Source: Rhizobium sp. P38BS-XIX | GTDB lineage: Bacteria; Pseudomonadota; Alphaproteobacteria; Rhizobiales; Rhizobiaceae | Length of the DNA stretch: 64,000 nt | NCBI RefSeq assembly: GCF_012641435.1 | Contig: NZ_JABAIJ010000001.1 | Coordinates: forward strand, 1,364,001-1,428,000 | Direction of reading: 5' to 3' | Shown: in pieces, positions 1 to 9,243 of the stretch | How positions within the stretch are numbered: the first letter of the stretch is position 1 | How the letters are laid out: each line of letters begins with the position of its first letter | Program-made: the position numbers and the translations under genes | Notes under the pieces: model-generated | What the model was told of the DNA's origin: nothing | The model's database searches: none | What the model saw: only the letters and a program-made list of their open reading frames with translations

Positions 1-99
1 TCCGGCTCGTGTGTCAGAGGCGATGAAATCGCGTCGTTGATGTCTGCGCGGCCCCTTATCACCCAGCGCACTTACCGGGGCCGAATTCGCGTCGGGCAT
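1..99 (-). CDS. possible 5' end of an unidentified gene (partial)
   Basis: A reading frame opens on the minus strand with an ATG at 99 and stays open to the left edge (33 codons, N-terminus MPDANSAPVSALG). It would be divergent from the helicase gene, and the gap between them is AT-richer. I see no clear Shine-Dalgarno before the ATG and recognise no domain in so short a piece. A plus-strand frame is also open from base 1 to about 180, so the choice of strand is an inference. Confidence 0.25.
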   Translation of the reverse strand, partial: MPDANSAPVSALGDKGPRRHQRRDFIASDTRAG

Positions 100-353
100 C
101 GTCGTAATGCAAGATTGTGCCCGATTTGGCGCAATATCGTGTCTTTGGGTACATCCGGCAAGCTTTGGTACATATTATGACGAAGATGTAATCTTTGCGC
201 GAGCAACGACACGTTTCATCGCCGCGTCGACAAACGCTTTGCGAGCGTACACCACTACGCGATCGCGGATTTTAGCCTGTGAATGTGCACTTTTTGTTCT
301 AGTTTCGGCCCGTTTCTTTTGCCTTTCGGGGCAGAATCATTACATTGGGCGGC
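100..353. other. intergenic region upstream of the helicase gene
   Basis: About 250 bases with no convincing gene. It contains AT-rich stretches around 165-200 that could hold promoters for the helicase gene and for a divergent neighbour. No clear -35/-10 pair, operator or terminator was identified. Confidence 0.5.
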
Positions 354-2819
354 ATGACCATTGGACATGACGATATTCCCTTCTTTGACGAGGAGCCGGA
401 GCACACGGCACCGCGCCGTTCTGCGCCGGCGTCCGGCGGCATTGGCGGCGGCATCGCGGCCCGCGCCATGGCGGCTCGCGACAGCGGCCGGCGGCCTGAC
501 TATCTCTCGGGTCTTAACGCCGAGCAGGCGGAAGCCGTGGAAACGCTCGATGGCCCCGTTCTCGTGCTTGCGGGCGCCGGCACCGGCAAGACGCGCGTGC
601 TGACCACCCGCATCGCCCATATCCTGTCCACCAACCGCGCCTTCCCCAGCCAGATCCTCGCGGTGACGTTCACCAACAAAGCGGCACGCGAGATGAAGGA
701 ACGTATCGCACTTCTCGTCGGCGGTGCGGTCGAAGGCATGCCATGGCTCGGCACCTTCCACTCGATCGGCGTCAAGCTATTGCGCCGCCATTCCGAGCTG
801 GTCGGCCTCACATCCAGCTTCACCATTCTCGATACCGACGACGTCACCCGCCTGATCAAGCAGCTGATCCAGGCCGAGGGGCTGGACGACAAGCGCTGGC
901 CGGCCAAGCAATTCGCCGGCATGATCGATAACTGGAAGAACAAGGGCCTCAGCCCCGCCGATATTCCGGAGGGCGACGCCCGCGCCTTTGCGAACGGCAA
1001 GGGCCGCGAACTCTATGCCGCCTACCAGAACCGCCTGAAGACGCTGAACGCTTGCGACTTCGGCGATCTCCTGCTGCACCCGATCAACATGTTCCGGCAG
1101 AACCCGGATATCCTCAAGGATTACCACCAGCGTTTTCGCTACATTCTGGTCGACGAGTATCAGGACACCAACACGGCGCAATATATGTGGCTGCGCCTGC
1201 TGGCGCAGCGGCAGAAGGGCGAGCCGCAGAACGTCTGCTGCGTCGGTGACGACGACCAGTCGATCTATGGTTGGCGCGGCGCCGAAGTCGACAACATCCT
1301 GCGCTTCGAGAAAGATTTCCCGGGCGCCAAGGTTATCAAACTCGAGCGCAATTACCGCTCCACCGAGCATATTCTCGGTGCCGCCGCGCATCTGATCGCC
1401 CATAATGAGGGCCGGCTCGGCAAGACGCTGTTTACCGATCGCTCCGATCCCGACGACATCAAGGTGCAGGTGCACGCCTCCTGGGATTCCGAGGAGGAAG
1501 CGCGCGCCATCGGCGAAGAGATCGAGCAGCTGCAGCGCAACAAGCACAAGCTCAACGACATCGCCATCCTCGTACGCGCCTCTTTCCAGATGCGCGAGTT
1601 CGAAGATCGCTTCGTCACGCTCGGCCTGAATTATCGCGTCGTCGGCGGCCCTCGCTTCTACGAGCGTCTCGAAATCCGCGATGCCATGGCCTATTTCCGC
1701 CTCGTCTGCCAGCCGGCCGACGATCTCGCCTTCGAGCGCATCATCAACACGCCGAAGCGCGGCCTCGGCGACACCACCGTGCGTACCCTGCATGACTATG
1801 CCCGCGCCCGCGACATCCCGATGCTGGCGGCGGCAGCCGATATCATCGAGACGGACGAAATGAAGCCGAAGGCGCGCAAGGCGCTGTTCGACGTCGTGCA
1901 ATCTTTCCGCCGCTGGCAGGAACTGCTGGAAAACACGCCGCATACCGAGCTTGCCGAGCAGATCCTCGAAGAGTCCGGCTATACGGATATGTGGAAGAAC
2001 GACAAATCGGCGGAAGCGCCGGGACGCCTGGAAAACTTGAAGGAACTCATCCGTTCGATGGATAGTTTCGAATCAATGCGCGGCTTCCTCGAGCACGTGT
2101 CGCTGGTGATGGATGCCGAGCAGAACGAAAATCTCGACGCCGTCTCCATCATGACGCTGCACTCGGCCAAGGGCCTGGAATTCGACACGGTGTTCCTGCC
2201 CGGCTGGGAGGAAGGCTTGTTTCCGCATCAGCGCTCGCTGGACGAAAGCGGCCGAGCCGGTCTGGAGGAAGAGCGCCGCCTCGCCTATGTCGGCATCACC
2301 CGCGCCAAGCGCCGCTGCCACATCTGGTTCGTCTCCAATCGACGCATCCACGGCCTCTGGCAGTCCACAATCCCCTCCCGCTTCCTCGACGAGTTGCCGG
2401 AAACGCATGTTCAGGTCGCCGAAGTCGAGCAATCCTATGGCGGATACGGCCGCGGCGGATACGGCCAATCGCGCTTCGACAAGGCCGAACCATTCGCGAA
2501 TTCCTATTCGACACCCGGCTGGAAGCGCGCCCAGGCGAACCGCAATGATGCGACCCGCGACAACTGGGGCAGCCGCTCAGGCCACGCCGTCGAGCGCATC
2601 GGCTACGGCGAAAGCGGCCCGAAGGTTCGGACCATCGACGGCGAGCTGGTGGCCAAATCCACCTCCTCCGAACCTTCGAAATTCGCCATTGGCGACCGCG
2701 TCTTCCACATCAAATTCGGCAACGGCAACGTCTCCGAGATCGAAGGCAACAAACTGACGATCGAATTCGACCGCGCCGGGCAGAAGCGCGTGCTGGACGG
2801 GTTTGTGGAGCGGGTTTGA
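354..2819 (+). CDS. uvrD: UvrD/PcrA-type ATP-dependent DNA helicase
   Basis: SF1A 3'-5' DNA helicase of about 821 residues, acting in nucleotide excision and mismatch repair or replication restart. Walker A (AGAGTGKT) lies near residue 75, followed by the motif II region VDEYQDTN, the motif III region DQSIYGWRG and a C-terminal helicase core (VSIMTLHSAKGLEFD, then YVGITRAKRR). The tail is a PcrA/UvrD-type Tudor-like domain (IGDRVFHIKFGNGNV) preceded by a Gly/Tyr-rich linker near residue 705. The ATG at 354 gives MTIGHDDIPFFDEE; a TTG nine bases upstream is in frame but neither start has a strong Shine-Dalgarno. Rhizobia carry more than one UvrD paralogue, so the symbol denotes the family. Confidence 0.93.
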   Translation: MTIGHDDIPFFDEEPEHTAPRRSAPASGGIGGGIAARAMAARDSGRRPDYLSGLNAEQAEAVETLDGPVLVLAGAGTGKTRVLTTRIAHILSTNRAFPSQILAVTFTNKAAREMKERIALLVGGAVEGMPWLGTFHSIGVKLLRRHSELVGLTSSFTILDTDDVTRLIKQLIQAEGLDDKRWPAKQFAGMIDNWKNKGLSPADIPEGDARAFANGKGRELYAAYQNRLKTLNACDFGDLLLHPINMFRQNPDILKDYHQRFRYILVDEYQDTNTAQYMWLRLLAQRQKGEPQNVCCVGDDDQSIYGWRGAEVDNILRFEKDFPGAKVIKLERNYRSTEHILGAAAHLIAHNEGRLGKTLFTDRSDPDDIKVQVHASWDSEEEARAIGEEIEQLQRNKHKLNDIAILVRASFQMREFEDRFVTLGLNYRVVGGPRFYERLEIRDAMAYFRLVCQPADDLAFERIINTPKRGLGDTTVRTLHDYARARDIPMLAAAADIIETDEMKPKARKALFDVVQSFRRWQELLENTPHTELAEQILEESGYTDMWKNDKSAEAPGRLENLKELIRSMDSFESMRGFLEHVSLVMDAEQNENLDAVSIMTLHSAKGLEFDTVFLPGWEEGLFPHQRSLDESGRAGLEEERRLAYVGITRAKRRCHIWFVSNRRIHGLWQSTIPSRFLDELPETHVQVAEVEQSYGGYGRGGYGQSRFDKAEPFANSYSTPGWKRAQANRNDATRDNWGSRSGHAVERIGYGESGPKVRTIDGELVAKSTSSEPSKFAIGDRVFHIKFGNGNVSEIEGNKLTIEFDRAGQKRVLDGFVERV

Positions 2820-2833
2820 TTGGACTAAGCCAA

Positions 2834-2856
2834 CCCTCTGGTTTGGGACCAGAGGG
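2834..2856 (+). terminator. inverted repeat after the helicase gene
   Basis: CCCTCTGG and CCAGAGGG form a perfect 8-bp stem with a 7-nt loop, starting 14 bases after the helicase stop codon. No T-run follows, so it may be a weak or Rho-assisted 3' end. Confidence 0.4.
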
Positions 2857-2942
2857 CGCATTGATGCGATGGCAAAGATCAAGCAGATCGACAAGAGAGA
2901 CCCGATTGGCGGGATTTTTACGACCTGTTCTGGTGAAGCCGC

Positions 2943-3278
2943 TTATGCGTCGGCTATCTGCGCATCCCGATCCTTAAGCCACAGTCCAAATTCCTTGACC
3001 ACGGCCACGACCTTCTCCAAGCGACGCCCATACTCCGTCAGCGAATACTCGACCTTCACGGGAACAGTCGGATAGACCGTGCGACTGATTAGGCCCGCCT
3101 CCTCCAGCGCCCGCAGATCAAGCGTCAGCATCCTCTGGGAAATCCCCGGCATCAGCCGCCGCAGCTCGTTGAAGCGCTGCGGACAGTCGACCAGATAGGA
3201 CACGATCAGCAGCCGCCAGCGGCCTCCCAGCAGATGCATCGCCTCCTCGACGGAGCAGCCGGTCACGGTCTTTTTCAT
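2943..3278 (-). CDS. HxlR-family transcriptional regulator
   Basis: A 111-residue winged-helix protein of the HxlR/MarR-like family. It has the hallmark N-terminal cysteine and helix (TGCSVEEAMHLLGGRWRLLI), the helix-turn-helix region RFNELRRLMPGISQRMLTLDL and the wing segment VEYSLTEYGR. Members usually sense electrophiles or redox state and control a neighbouring gene. It is divergent from a glutathione S-transferase gene 149 bp away, which is the natural candidate target. An 8-bp inverted repeat (3300-3307, 3350-3357) lies in the shared promoter region. The start ATG at 3278 places the conserved Cys at residue 8. Confidence 0.88.
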   Translation of the reverse strand: MKKTVTGCSVEEAMHLLGGRWRLLIVSYLVDCPQRFNELRRLMPGISQRMLTLDLRALEEAGLISRTVYPTVPVKVEYSLTEYGRRLEKVVAVVKEFGLWLKDRDAQIADA

Positions 3279-3299
3279 CGCACATCCCTCATGCCTGAG

Positions 3300-3357
3300 G
3301 CGGTATAATTTTTGTACCTAGATGTCAAACTTTTCCGTTCTTACGATTCTATACCGC
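3300..3357. promoter_or_regulatory. divergent HxlR/GST promoter region with inverted repeat
   Basis: GCGGTATA at 3300-3307 and TATACCGC at 3350-3357 are perfect reverse complements 42 bp apart, flanking an AT-rich core between the divergent HxlR and GST genes. This is a candidate operator for HxlR. The arrangement is visible directly; its function is inferred. Confidence 0.4.
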
Positions 3358-3427
3358 GTGGACTACATGGTTCAGCGACAGCCTTTCCAAGCGAAGGCTG
3401 GCTCGAAAAACACCATGGAGGCCTCTC

Positions 3428-4063
3428 GTGAAACTGTACTACATGCCCGCAAGCTGCTCGCTCTCACCCCATATCGTCATCAATGAGCTTGCCCTCGATG
3501 TTGAGATGATCAAGGTCGACCATACCAACCACAAGACAGAGGCAGGGCTTGATTTCTATGACGTCAATCCGCACGGCTATGTGCCTGTTCTCGAACTTGA
3601 CGATGGCAGCCATTTAAGCGAAGGGCCGGTGATCGTTCAGTATCTGGCGGACCTGAAGCCGGACGCCGGATTGGCGCCTGCCGCCGGAACGATGGAACGT
3701 TACAAGCTGCAGGAGATGCTCAGCTTTCTCTCAACGGAGATCCACAAGGGATTCATTCCACTTCTCTATGCGCGGCTCGCCGGCAACTATGTCGAGACCG
3801 CCAAGCCGAAACTTGAAAAGCGCTATCAGTGGATCAACGCGCACCTCGCCGATCGCACCTTCCTGATGGGCGATCGCTTCACCGTTGCCGATGCCTATCT
3901 CTTTGCATTGACGGGTTGGGGCCAAGCGGCGTGGCTCAAGTCTTACTATCGGGCGGGCATTCATTTCGATGAACTGGATCATCTCGCCGCCTGGTATGGC
4001 CGCGTGAAGCAACGCGATGCTGTAAAGAAGTCGATCATAGAAGAAGGATTGGCGCTTAATTGA
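3428..4063 (+). CDS. gst: glutathione S-transferase, beta-class-like
   Basis: A 211-residue cytosolic GST conjugating glutathione to electrophiles. The N-terminal thioredoxin-like domain (1 to about 80) has the beta-class signature cysteine at residue 10 (ASCSLSPHI), the cis-proline segment YVPVLEL and the glutathione-binding SEGPVIVQYL. The rest is the all-helical C-terminal domain with DRFTVADAYLFALTGW. The start is GTG at 3428, chosen because a GGAG Shine-Dalgarno lies 7 bases upstream. It is divergent from an HxlR regulator, suggesting that it is induced by an electrophilic or oxidative signal. Confidence 0.92.
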   Translation: MKLYYMPASCSLSPHIVINELALDVEMIKVDHTNHKTEAGLDFYDVNPHGYVPVLELDDGSHLSEGPVIVQYLADLKPDAGLAPAAGTMERYKLQEMLSFLSTEIHKGFIPLLYARLAGNYVETAKPKLEKRYQWINAHLADRTFLMGDRFTVADAYLFALTGWGQAAWLKSYYRAGIHFDELDHLAAWYGRVKQRDAVKKSIIEEGLALN

Positions 4064-4161
4064 GCGCCTAATCCGCTCTCAGACCCATCACGCAACGGCC
4101 TTATAAACGCATTCTGACACTTGCGGGTTCCCGCATTGCTGCAATGCAAAATCCGCATCGC

Positions 4162-4171
4162 TAGCATGCTA
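4162..4171. promoter_or_regulatory. short palindrome upstream of the sugar transporter
   Basis: TAGCATGCTA is a perfect 10-bp palindrome 163 bp upstream of the transporter start, in a 270-bp gap. It could be a repressor half-site pair but has no visible partner. Confidence 0.25.
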
Positions 4172-4264
4172 CCAATATAAGCCCAATCGATTATATCGAC
4201 ATTAGCGGCTTCGGGATACCGCGTCTCCCGCGGCATCCCGGCAAGCCGCCGCCAGTCTGTCTTT

Positions 4265-4293
4265 CGGCCCGTTCGGGCTTATCGCCCGGGCCG
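4265..4293 (+). repeat. GC-rich inverted repeat in the transporter leader
   Basis: CGGCCCG at 4265-4271 pairs with CGGGCCG at 4287-4293, 41 bp before the GTG start of the sugar transporter. There is no T-run, so it is more likely a leader hairpin or the 3' end of the upstream transcript than a strong terminator. Confidence 0.35.
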
Positions 4294-4333
4294 ACCATCG
4301 AAGCCTGGCAAAACATAAATCGAGGATAAGAAA

Positions 4334-5617
4334 GTGGCTGGCTCAGCAACAAGCTCTGCGCCCACCAGCGCCCGTGCATCCGCACACCAAGGCCAGGGCA
4401 ATTACCAATTCGCGCTCATCGCACTCACCTCACTCTTTTTCATGTGGGGTTTCATCACCTGCCTGAACGACATTCTGGTCCCGCACCTGAAGAGCGTCTT
4501 TCAGCTCAATTACACCCAGTCGATGCTGATCCAGCTCTGCTTCTTCGGTGCGTACTTCATCGTATCGCTCCCGGCTGGCGCGCTGGTAAAGCGCATCACC
4601 TATAAGTGGGGCATCGTCGTCGGCCTCGCGATCTCTGCAGTCGGCTGCGCGCTATTCATTCCAGCCGCCAGCTACCGGGTTTACGCGCTCTTTCTCGGCG
4701 CTCTCTTCGTGCTTGCCGCCGGCATCACGATCCTGCAGGTCGCCGCCAATCCCTATGTCACCGTGCTGGGACCGCCGGATACGGCTGCTAGCCGCCTGAA
4801 TCTGACGCAGGCCTTCAACTCGCTCGGCACGACGATTGCGCCGCTCTTCGGCGCCATGCTGATCCTGTCGGCCGCGACCGTTGCCGCAGCGAATGCGACG
4901 CCGGAGCAGCTCGATGCCATTCGCATGACCGAGGCGAACGCCGTCAAATTCCCGTACTTACTGCTTGCTGCCGCCTTCCTCGTTCTCGCCGCCATCTTCG
5001 CGGCACTGAAACTGCCGGAAGTCGAAGATGAGGAAACTGTCGAGCCGATGCGTGGCGGCGGCTCTGCCTGGCAGTATCGCCATCTCGTGCTCGGCGCCGT
5101 CGGCATTTTCCTTTATGTCGGCGCCGAGGTCAGTGTCGGCAGCTTCCTGGTGAATTTCCTCAGCCAGCCCGATATCGCCCACCTCTCCGAGGCGGACGCC
5201 GCCCACTACGTCTCCTATTTCTGGGGTGGCGCGATGGTCGGCCGGTTCATCGGCTCGCTGATCATGCGACACATCGACGACGGCAAGGCGCTCGCCTTCA
5301 ATGCCGCGATCGCCATCATCCTGCTGATCGTGACGGTGTTGACCACCGGCCATGTCGCCATGTGGTCCGTGCTGGCGATCGGCCTGTTCAACTCCATCAT
5401 GTTCCCGACGATCTTCAGCCTGGCGCTGCATGGTCTCGGCAAATACACGAGCCAGGGCTCGGGCATCCTGTGCCTGGCGATTGTCGGCGGTGCCGTTCTG
5501 CCCGTCATTCAGGGCGGCCTTGCCGATACCATCGGCATTCACCTCGCCTTCCTGATGCCGATCATCTGCTACCTCTACATCGCCTTCTATGGTCTCAAGG
5601 GCCACAAGCCGGCGTAA
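4334..5617 (+). CDS. gluP: FucP/GluP-type sugar MFS transporter
   Basis: A 427-residue inner-membrane major facilitator of the fucose permease family, which imports fucose, glucose or galactose with protons. Twelve hydrophobic segments can be traced. The family signatures are the start of TM1 with [18 protein letters not shown] and the segment [17 protein letters not shown]. The start is GTG at 4334 with GAGG about 8 bases upstream (GAGGATAAGAAA). The nearest relatives by pattern are rhizobial glucose/galactose permeases; the actual sugar cannot be told from sequence. It stands alone, followed by nicotinamidase in the same direction. Confidence 0.88.
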   Translation: MAGSATSSAPTSARASAHQGQGNYQFALIALTSLFFMWGFITCLNDILVPHLKSVFQLNYTQSMLIQLCFFGAYFIVSLPAGALVKRITYKWGIVVGLAISAVGCALFIPAASYRVYALFLGALFVLAAGITILQVAANPYVTVLGPPDTAASRLNLTQAFNSLGTTIAPLFGAMLILSAATVAAANATPEQLDAIRMTEANAVKFPYLLLAAAFLVLAAIFAALKLPEVEDEETVEPMRGGGSAWQYRHLVLGAVGIFLYVGAEVSVGSFLVNFLSQPDIAHLSEADAAHYVSYFWGGAMVGRFIGSLIMRHIDDGKALAFNAAIAIILLIVTVLTTGHVAMWSVLAIGLFNSIMFPTIFSLALHGLGKYTSQGSGILCLAIVGGAVLPVIQGGLADTIGIHLAFLMPIICYLYIAFYGLKGHKPA

Positions 5618-5727
5618 GCTCTTGCAAAGCATCGCGCCTCGTCGCCATGATCGGCGGGGCGCAAAAGGCTTGATCCGAAGCGCGCTGCTTGGCATCGTGC
5701 AGCGCATCAAACGGAAGGACAGGCCTC

Positions 5728-6351
5728 ATGAAAGCATTGCTGCTCATCGACATCCAGAACGGCTTCTGCCCCGGCGGCAATCTTCCGGTACCGGAGGGCG
5801 ACCAGGTTGTGCCCGTCGCCAATGCTCTGATCGATAGCGGCAAATACGATCTCATCGTGGCCTCGCAGGACTGGCATCCCGCCGGTCACGGCAGCTTCGC
5901 CTCCGCCCATCCCGGCAAGACGCCCTTCGAGATGGGAACACTATCCGGCAAACCGCAAATGATGTGGCCCGATCATTGTGTCCAAAACACCGTAGACGCC
6001 GAATTCCATTCCGACCTCCATACGGCCGCAGTCGATTTCATCCAGCAGAAGGGTCAGAATCCGCTGGTGGACAGCTATTCCGCCTTCCGCGACAATGATC
6101 AGGCCGCTCTCACCGGCCTTGCAGCCTATTTGCGCAACAAAGGCGTTACCGAACTCGATCTCTGCGGCCTGGCAACGGATTACTGCGTGAAATTCTCAGC
6201 GATCGACGCCGTCGAAATGCTTCCCGGCGTGAAAGTCCGCTTCATCGAGGACGGAAGTCGCGGCATCGATCCCGCTGGCGTTAATGCTGCAATCGAGGAG
6301 ATGCGGTCGCGCGGTGTGACGATCGCCCACAGCCGCGATGTCCTTGCTTAA
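5728..6351 (+). CDS. pncA: nicotinamidase (PncA)
   Basis: A 207-residue isochorismatase-fold amidohydrolase that converts nicotinamide to nicotinate plus ammonia in NAD salvage. The catalytic triad is visible as Asp8 (LLLIDIQNGF), Lys108 and Cys153 (CGLATDYCVKF). The metal-binding residues are in DWHPAGH (Asp48, His50, His54) and WPDHC (His83). The length matches the family (about 210). The ATG at 5728 has AAGGAC upstream; a GTG-type extension from 5689 would add 13 atypical residues and was rejected. Confidence 0.95.
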   Translation: MKALLLIDIQNGFCPGGNLPVPEGDQVVPVANALIDSGKYDLIVASQDWHPAGHGSFASAHPGKTPFEMGTLSGKPQMMWPDHCVQNTVDAEFHSDLHTAAVDFIQQKGQNPLVDSYSAFRDNDQAALTGLAAYLRNKGVTELDLCGLATDYCVKFSAIDAVEMLPGVKVRFIEDGSRGIDPAGVNAAIEEMRSRGVTIAHSRDVLA

Positions 6352-6390
6352 AATCAGGCGCTGGCGGCTAAACCTTCCCTAAAGAAAATC

Positions 6391-7518
6391 GTGCAAACTA
6401 TGCCCGATCAACAGGATATCGGGATTTTTTGCGTGCAGTCGATCATCATCAACGGGCGTTTTCTCGGCCAGCCGCTTTCCGGCGTGCAGCGCTTTGCGCG
6501 CGAACTGACGTTGGCGCTCGACCGGAAGATTTCCGCAGGCGCTGTTCCCGCTGCCTTGAAAGGCGCCCGCTGGCGATTGGCCGTGCCTCGCAACACGCCG
6601 GTCGATATCGAGCTCTCATCCATCGCGGTCGATTCCTTTGGCTCTGGCCCCGGCCATCTCTGGGAGCAGACCGCTCTGCTGGCCCGTTCACGCGGCAGCC
6701 GGCTGATCGGCTTTGGCGGCAGCGGCCCGCTCCTGCATCGCCGTCAGGCAGTCGTCATCCACGATGTCACCATCTTTAGACACCCGCAGTCCTTCAAGCG
6801 CAGCTACCGCCTGCTGCATGGCGCGCTCGGCGCGGTGCTGACCCGCACCGCCAGGATCGGCACCGTCTCGGAGTTTTCGCGCAACGAGATTGCGTCCGTC
6901 TTCCGTGTGCCGGCCGGCGGCATCGATGTCGTCTACAATGCCGTCGATCACTTCGCAGCACTCCAGCCGGACGAGACGATCATTCAGAGACTTGGATTAA
7001 ATACAAATGGCTTCTTTCTTCTCGTCGGTACGATGAAACCGAACAAGAACCTCGATTTCGCCATTCGGGCGTTCGAAGCGCTCAAGGATGAGAGCCAGAA
7101 GCTGGTGGTGGTAGGCGGCACAGCCCCGAGCGTGTTCAAATCGGACGGCCCCCAATCCAACGATCGGCTACTCTTTGCTGGCCGTCTGACGGATGCCGAG
7201 ATCGCCGCACTCGAGCGCCATGCGACAGCCTTTGTCTTCCCAAGCATCTATGAGGGCTTCGGCATCCCACCCCTGGAAGCCATGACACAGGGCTGCCCGG
7301 TGCTTGCCGCCGACATTCCCGCCGTGCGTGAAGCTTCCGGCGACGCCGCGCTTTATTTCGATCCCACGCGACAGGATGAACTGGTGTCCGCCATGACGAG
7401 GATCGCGAACGACGGCGCCCTGCGGGAGGATTTGCGCCGGCGCGGCCATACCAATGTCGCGCGGTTCTCATGGGATGGCAGTGCGGACTGCGTGCTTTCG
7501 ATGCTGGAAGCTCTCTGA
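6391..7518 (+). CDS. GT4-family glycosyltransferase
   Basis: A 375-residue retaining GT-B glycosyltransferase. The C-terminal nucleotide-sugar domain carries GTMKPNKNLDFAIRAF and the E-x7-E motif EGFGIPPLEAM. Likely activity is adding a sugar to a cell-surface polysaccharide or lipid-linked precursor at the cytoplasmic face. It is convergent, with a 4-bp gap, with a Wzx-like flippase, which fits a polysaccharide role, although the two are not one operon. The start is uncertain: GTG 6391, ATG 6400 and GTG 6433 (VQSIIINGRF) are all in frame and none has a good Shine-Dalgarno. The conserved part begins near IIINGRFLG. Confidence 0.85.
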   Translation: MQTMPDQQDIGIFCVQSIIINGRFLGQPLSGVQRFARELTLALDRKISAGAVPAALKGARWRLAVPRNTPVDIELSSIAVDSFGSGPGHLWEQTALLARSRGSRLIGFGGSGPLLHRRQAVVIHDVTIFRHPQSFKRSYRLLHGALGAVLTRTARIGTVSEFSRNEIASVFRVPAGGIDVVYNAVDHFAALQPDETIIQRLGLNTNGFFLLVGTMKPNKNLDFAIRAFEALKDESQKLVVVGGTAPSVFKSDGPQSNDRLLFAGRLTDAEIAALERHATAFVFPSIYEGFGIPPLEAMTQGCPVLAADIPAVREASGDAALYFDPTRQDELVSAMTRIANDGALREDLRRRGHTNVARFSWDGSADCVLSMLEAL

Positions 7519-7522
7519 CCTC

Positions 7523-8977
7523 TCAGGATTGAGCACGCGGCCTAAACATCATGACGAAATAACTGTAGAGCCCGAGCAGGCAGAAAAGCCCACCGCCGAT
7601 CACGCCGACGACAACGGAGATCCATAGCGAGTAGCCGAAGCCCGCCGTTGCCAGCACCGGCACCGCCAGGCCGATGGCAGCAAGCACGACCGGCTGCCAG
7701 GCAAAATCGAAGGGCAGCGACATCAAAACCTTGACGCCAATGACCATGGCGATGACAGCCCCGACCATGCCGCCGGCCATCAGTGCCGCGTCTCCGACAT
7801 AGCCGAGGTAGCCGCCGGCAAGCGCTCCGGCGTTCAGCAGGATGCAGTCGATCACCGCCAGCAGGAAAATCGCAAGCAGTCGATGCCGCAGATGCGCCGG
7901 CGTCGGCAGCATGTTGAACGTCAGCGCCCGACAGGTGGCAAGCCCGATCACAAAAGGCGCGGCTGCGAGGAACCCCTCGCGCAGACCGGCGGCAATCACC
8001 AACTGCCCGATCGGTTGCAACAGGGCGAAAATGCCGGCTGCCGTCATAAGCGTAAGCCCGGCGAGCAGCGAATAATAATCGCCCAGCTGCTTCCGGAATT
8101 CGGGTGACGCCCCCTCGCGATCGTAGCGCGCCACCACATCGGGATACTGAATGGCCTGCAAGGCGGAGACGATCAGCACAAACGGCCGCTGCAACAGGTC
8201 GAGAGCCAGCAGGCCGCCGGCCGCCGCCTCTGCCCCGAGCGCTGCCGTCAGGATCGACTTCAGCCCAAGCGGCGCCAACAGTCCGATGACCGAGGCGCCG
8301 GCAGCGACGCTGCCGTAGACGAAGTGCTTGCGGACGAGCGACGGCTCGAAAGCCGCAGCCTCACGCAGGCTGTTGCGCGTCAGAAGCATGGCCAGAAAGC
8401 CATAGGCGATGTAGCCGGCCAGCAGTCCCGCGACGGTGAAGGTAAAGGTTGGAGCGAAGGCGGCGCCCGCAAGCGTTCCGACGGCGAGGATGGTCGCGCG
8501 CGAGCCTTGCAAACGCGAAAAGGCACGAAATTCCTGGCGAAAGCGCAACATGGTCAAATGCAGATCGCTGCCGCCCTGCAGAATGGCGACCAAACCACCG
8601 AGCAAGGCTATCTCGCCCGGCACCGACAACACGATCGACGCCGCGGCAACGATGAGGCAGACCACGGAACATGCCGCGAATTCGATGGTCAGCGCCCGCC
8701 GCTCCAATGCCTCGCTTCCCGGCGTCTGGCCCGGATAAAAACGGCTGCAGGCAAAGCGGATCCACTCGAAACAGAAAATCGATCCAAATTGGCTGATCGA
8801 AATAAACAGCGAGTATCCCGCATAATCCGACGGGGTCAGCAGATGTGCCACGACGATCAGCAGCCCGAAGGCCACCGCCGCCTGATAGAAATACGCTGCC
8901 AATGCCACGATCTTTGCCATGGCTGCAGCTAACAGCAAAAGATTGAGAAAAGCGCTAATCCGCCGCCGGAATTTCAC
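7523..8977 (-). CDS. polysaccharide flippase-like membrane protein (Wzx/MATE superfamily)
   Basis: A 484-residue integral membrane protein with about 12-14 hydrophobic segments of the polysaccharide biosynthesis/MOP flippase superfamily. The first segments (AYFYQAAVAFGLLIVVAHLL, then TPSDYAGYSLFISISQFGS) have the typical spacing for the family. It probably moves lipid-linked glycan across the inner membrane, and the glycosyltransferase facing it end to end supports that only by proximity. The start is GTG at 8977; an ATG at 8920 would give MAKIVALAAY and loses only a basic N-terminus. Neither has a clear Shine-Dalgarno. Confidence 0.78.
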   Translation of the reverse strand: MKFRRRISAFLNLLLLAAAMAKIVALAAYFYQAAVAFGLLIVVAHLLTPSDYAGYSLFISISQFGSIFCFEWIRFACSRFYPGQTPGSEALERRALTIEFAACSVVCLIVAAASIVLSVPGEIALLGGLVAILQGGSDLHLTMLRFRQEFRAFSRLQGSRATILAVGTLAGAAFAPTFTFTVAGLLAGYIAYGFLAMLLTRNSLREAAAFEPSLVRKHFVYGSVAAGASVIGLLAPLGLKSILTAALGAEAAAGGLLALDLLQRPFVLIVSALQAIQYPDVVARYDREGASPEFRKQLGDYYSLLAGLTLMTAAGIFALLQPIGQLVIAAGLREGFLAAAPFVIGLATCRALTFNMLPTPAHLRHRLLAIFLLAVIDCILLNAGALAGGYLGYVGDAALMAGGMVGAVIAMVIGVKVLMSLPFDFAWQPVVLAAIGLAVPVLATAGFGYSLWISVVVGVIGGGLFCLLGLYSYFVMMFRPRAQS

Positions 8978-9054
8978 CGGCGACAGTGTGATCGCGACAT
9001 CGGCTCACGCTCTAACGGTGAGAAGACCAACAAACCGTCGAATGCCGAACGTCA

Positions 9055-9243
9055 TCACTCCGCAAAGATCTCTTCGATCGGAAGGGCAAAGACCCTGGCA
9101 ATGACGAAGGCCAGCGGCAGGCTTGGATCATACCGCTCATTCTCGATGGCGTTCACGGTCTGCCGGGAGACGTTGAGCAGGGCCGCAAGATCACCTTGCG
9201 ACCAGCCCCGTTCAAGACGCAGAGCCTTCAGCCGGTTCTTCAT
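9055..9243 (-). CDS. small XRE-family helix-turn-helix regulator
   Basis: A 62-residue stand-alone Cro/CI-type DNA-binding protein. The HTH is LKALRLERGWSQGDLAALL followed by NVSRQTVNAIENERYDPSL, and the protein ends in PIEEIFAE. It resembles small autoregulators that accompany short membrane proteins. Its ATG overlaps the stop of the preceding membrane-protein gene by 4 nt (ATGA), so the two are translationally coupled. Two 18-bp palindromes over the unit's promoter (9632-9649, 9670-9687) are the likely binding sites. The membrane protein may modulate the regulator, but that is inference. Confidence 0.9.
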   Translation of the reverse strand: MKNRLKALRLERGWSQGDLAALLNVSRQTVNAIENERYDPSLPLAFVIARVFALPIEEIFAE

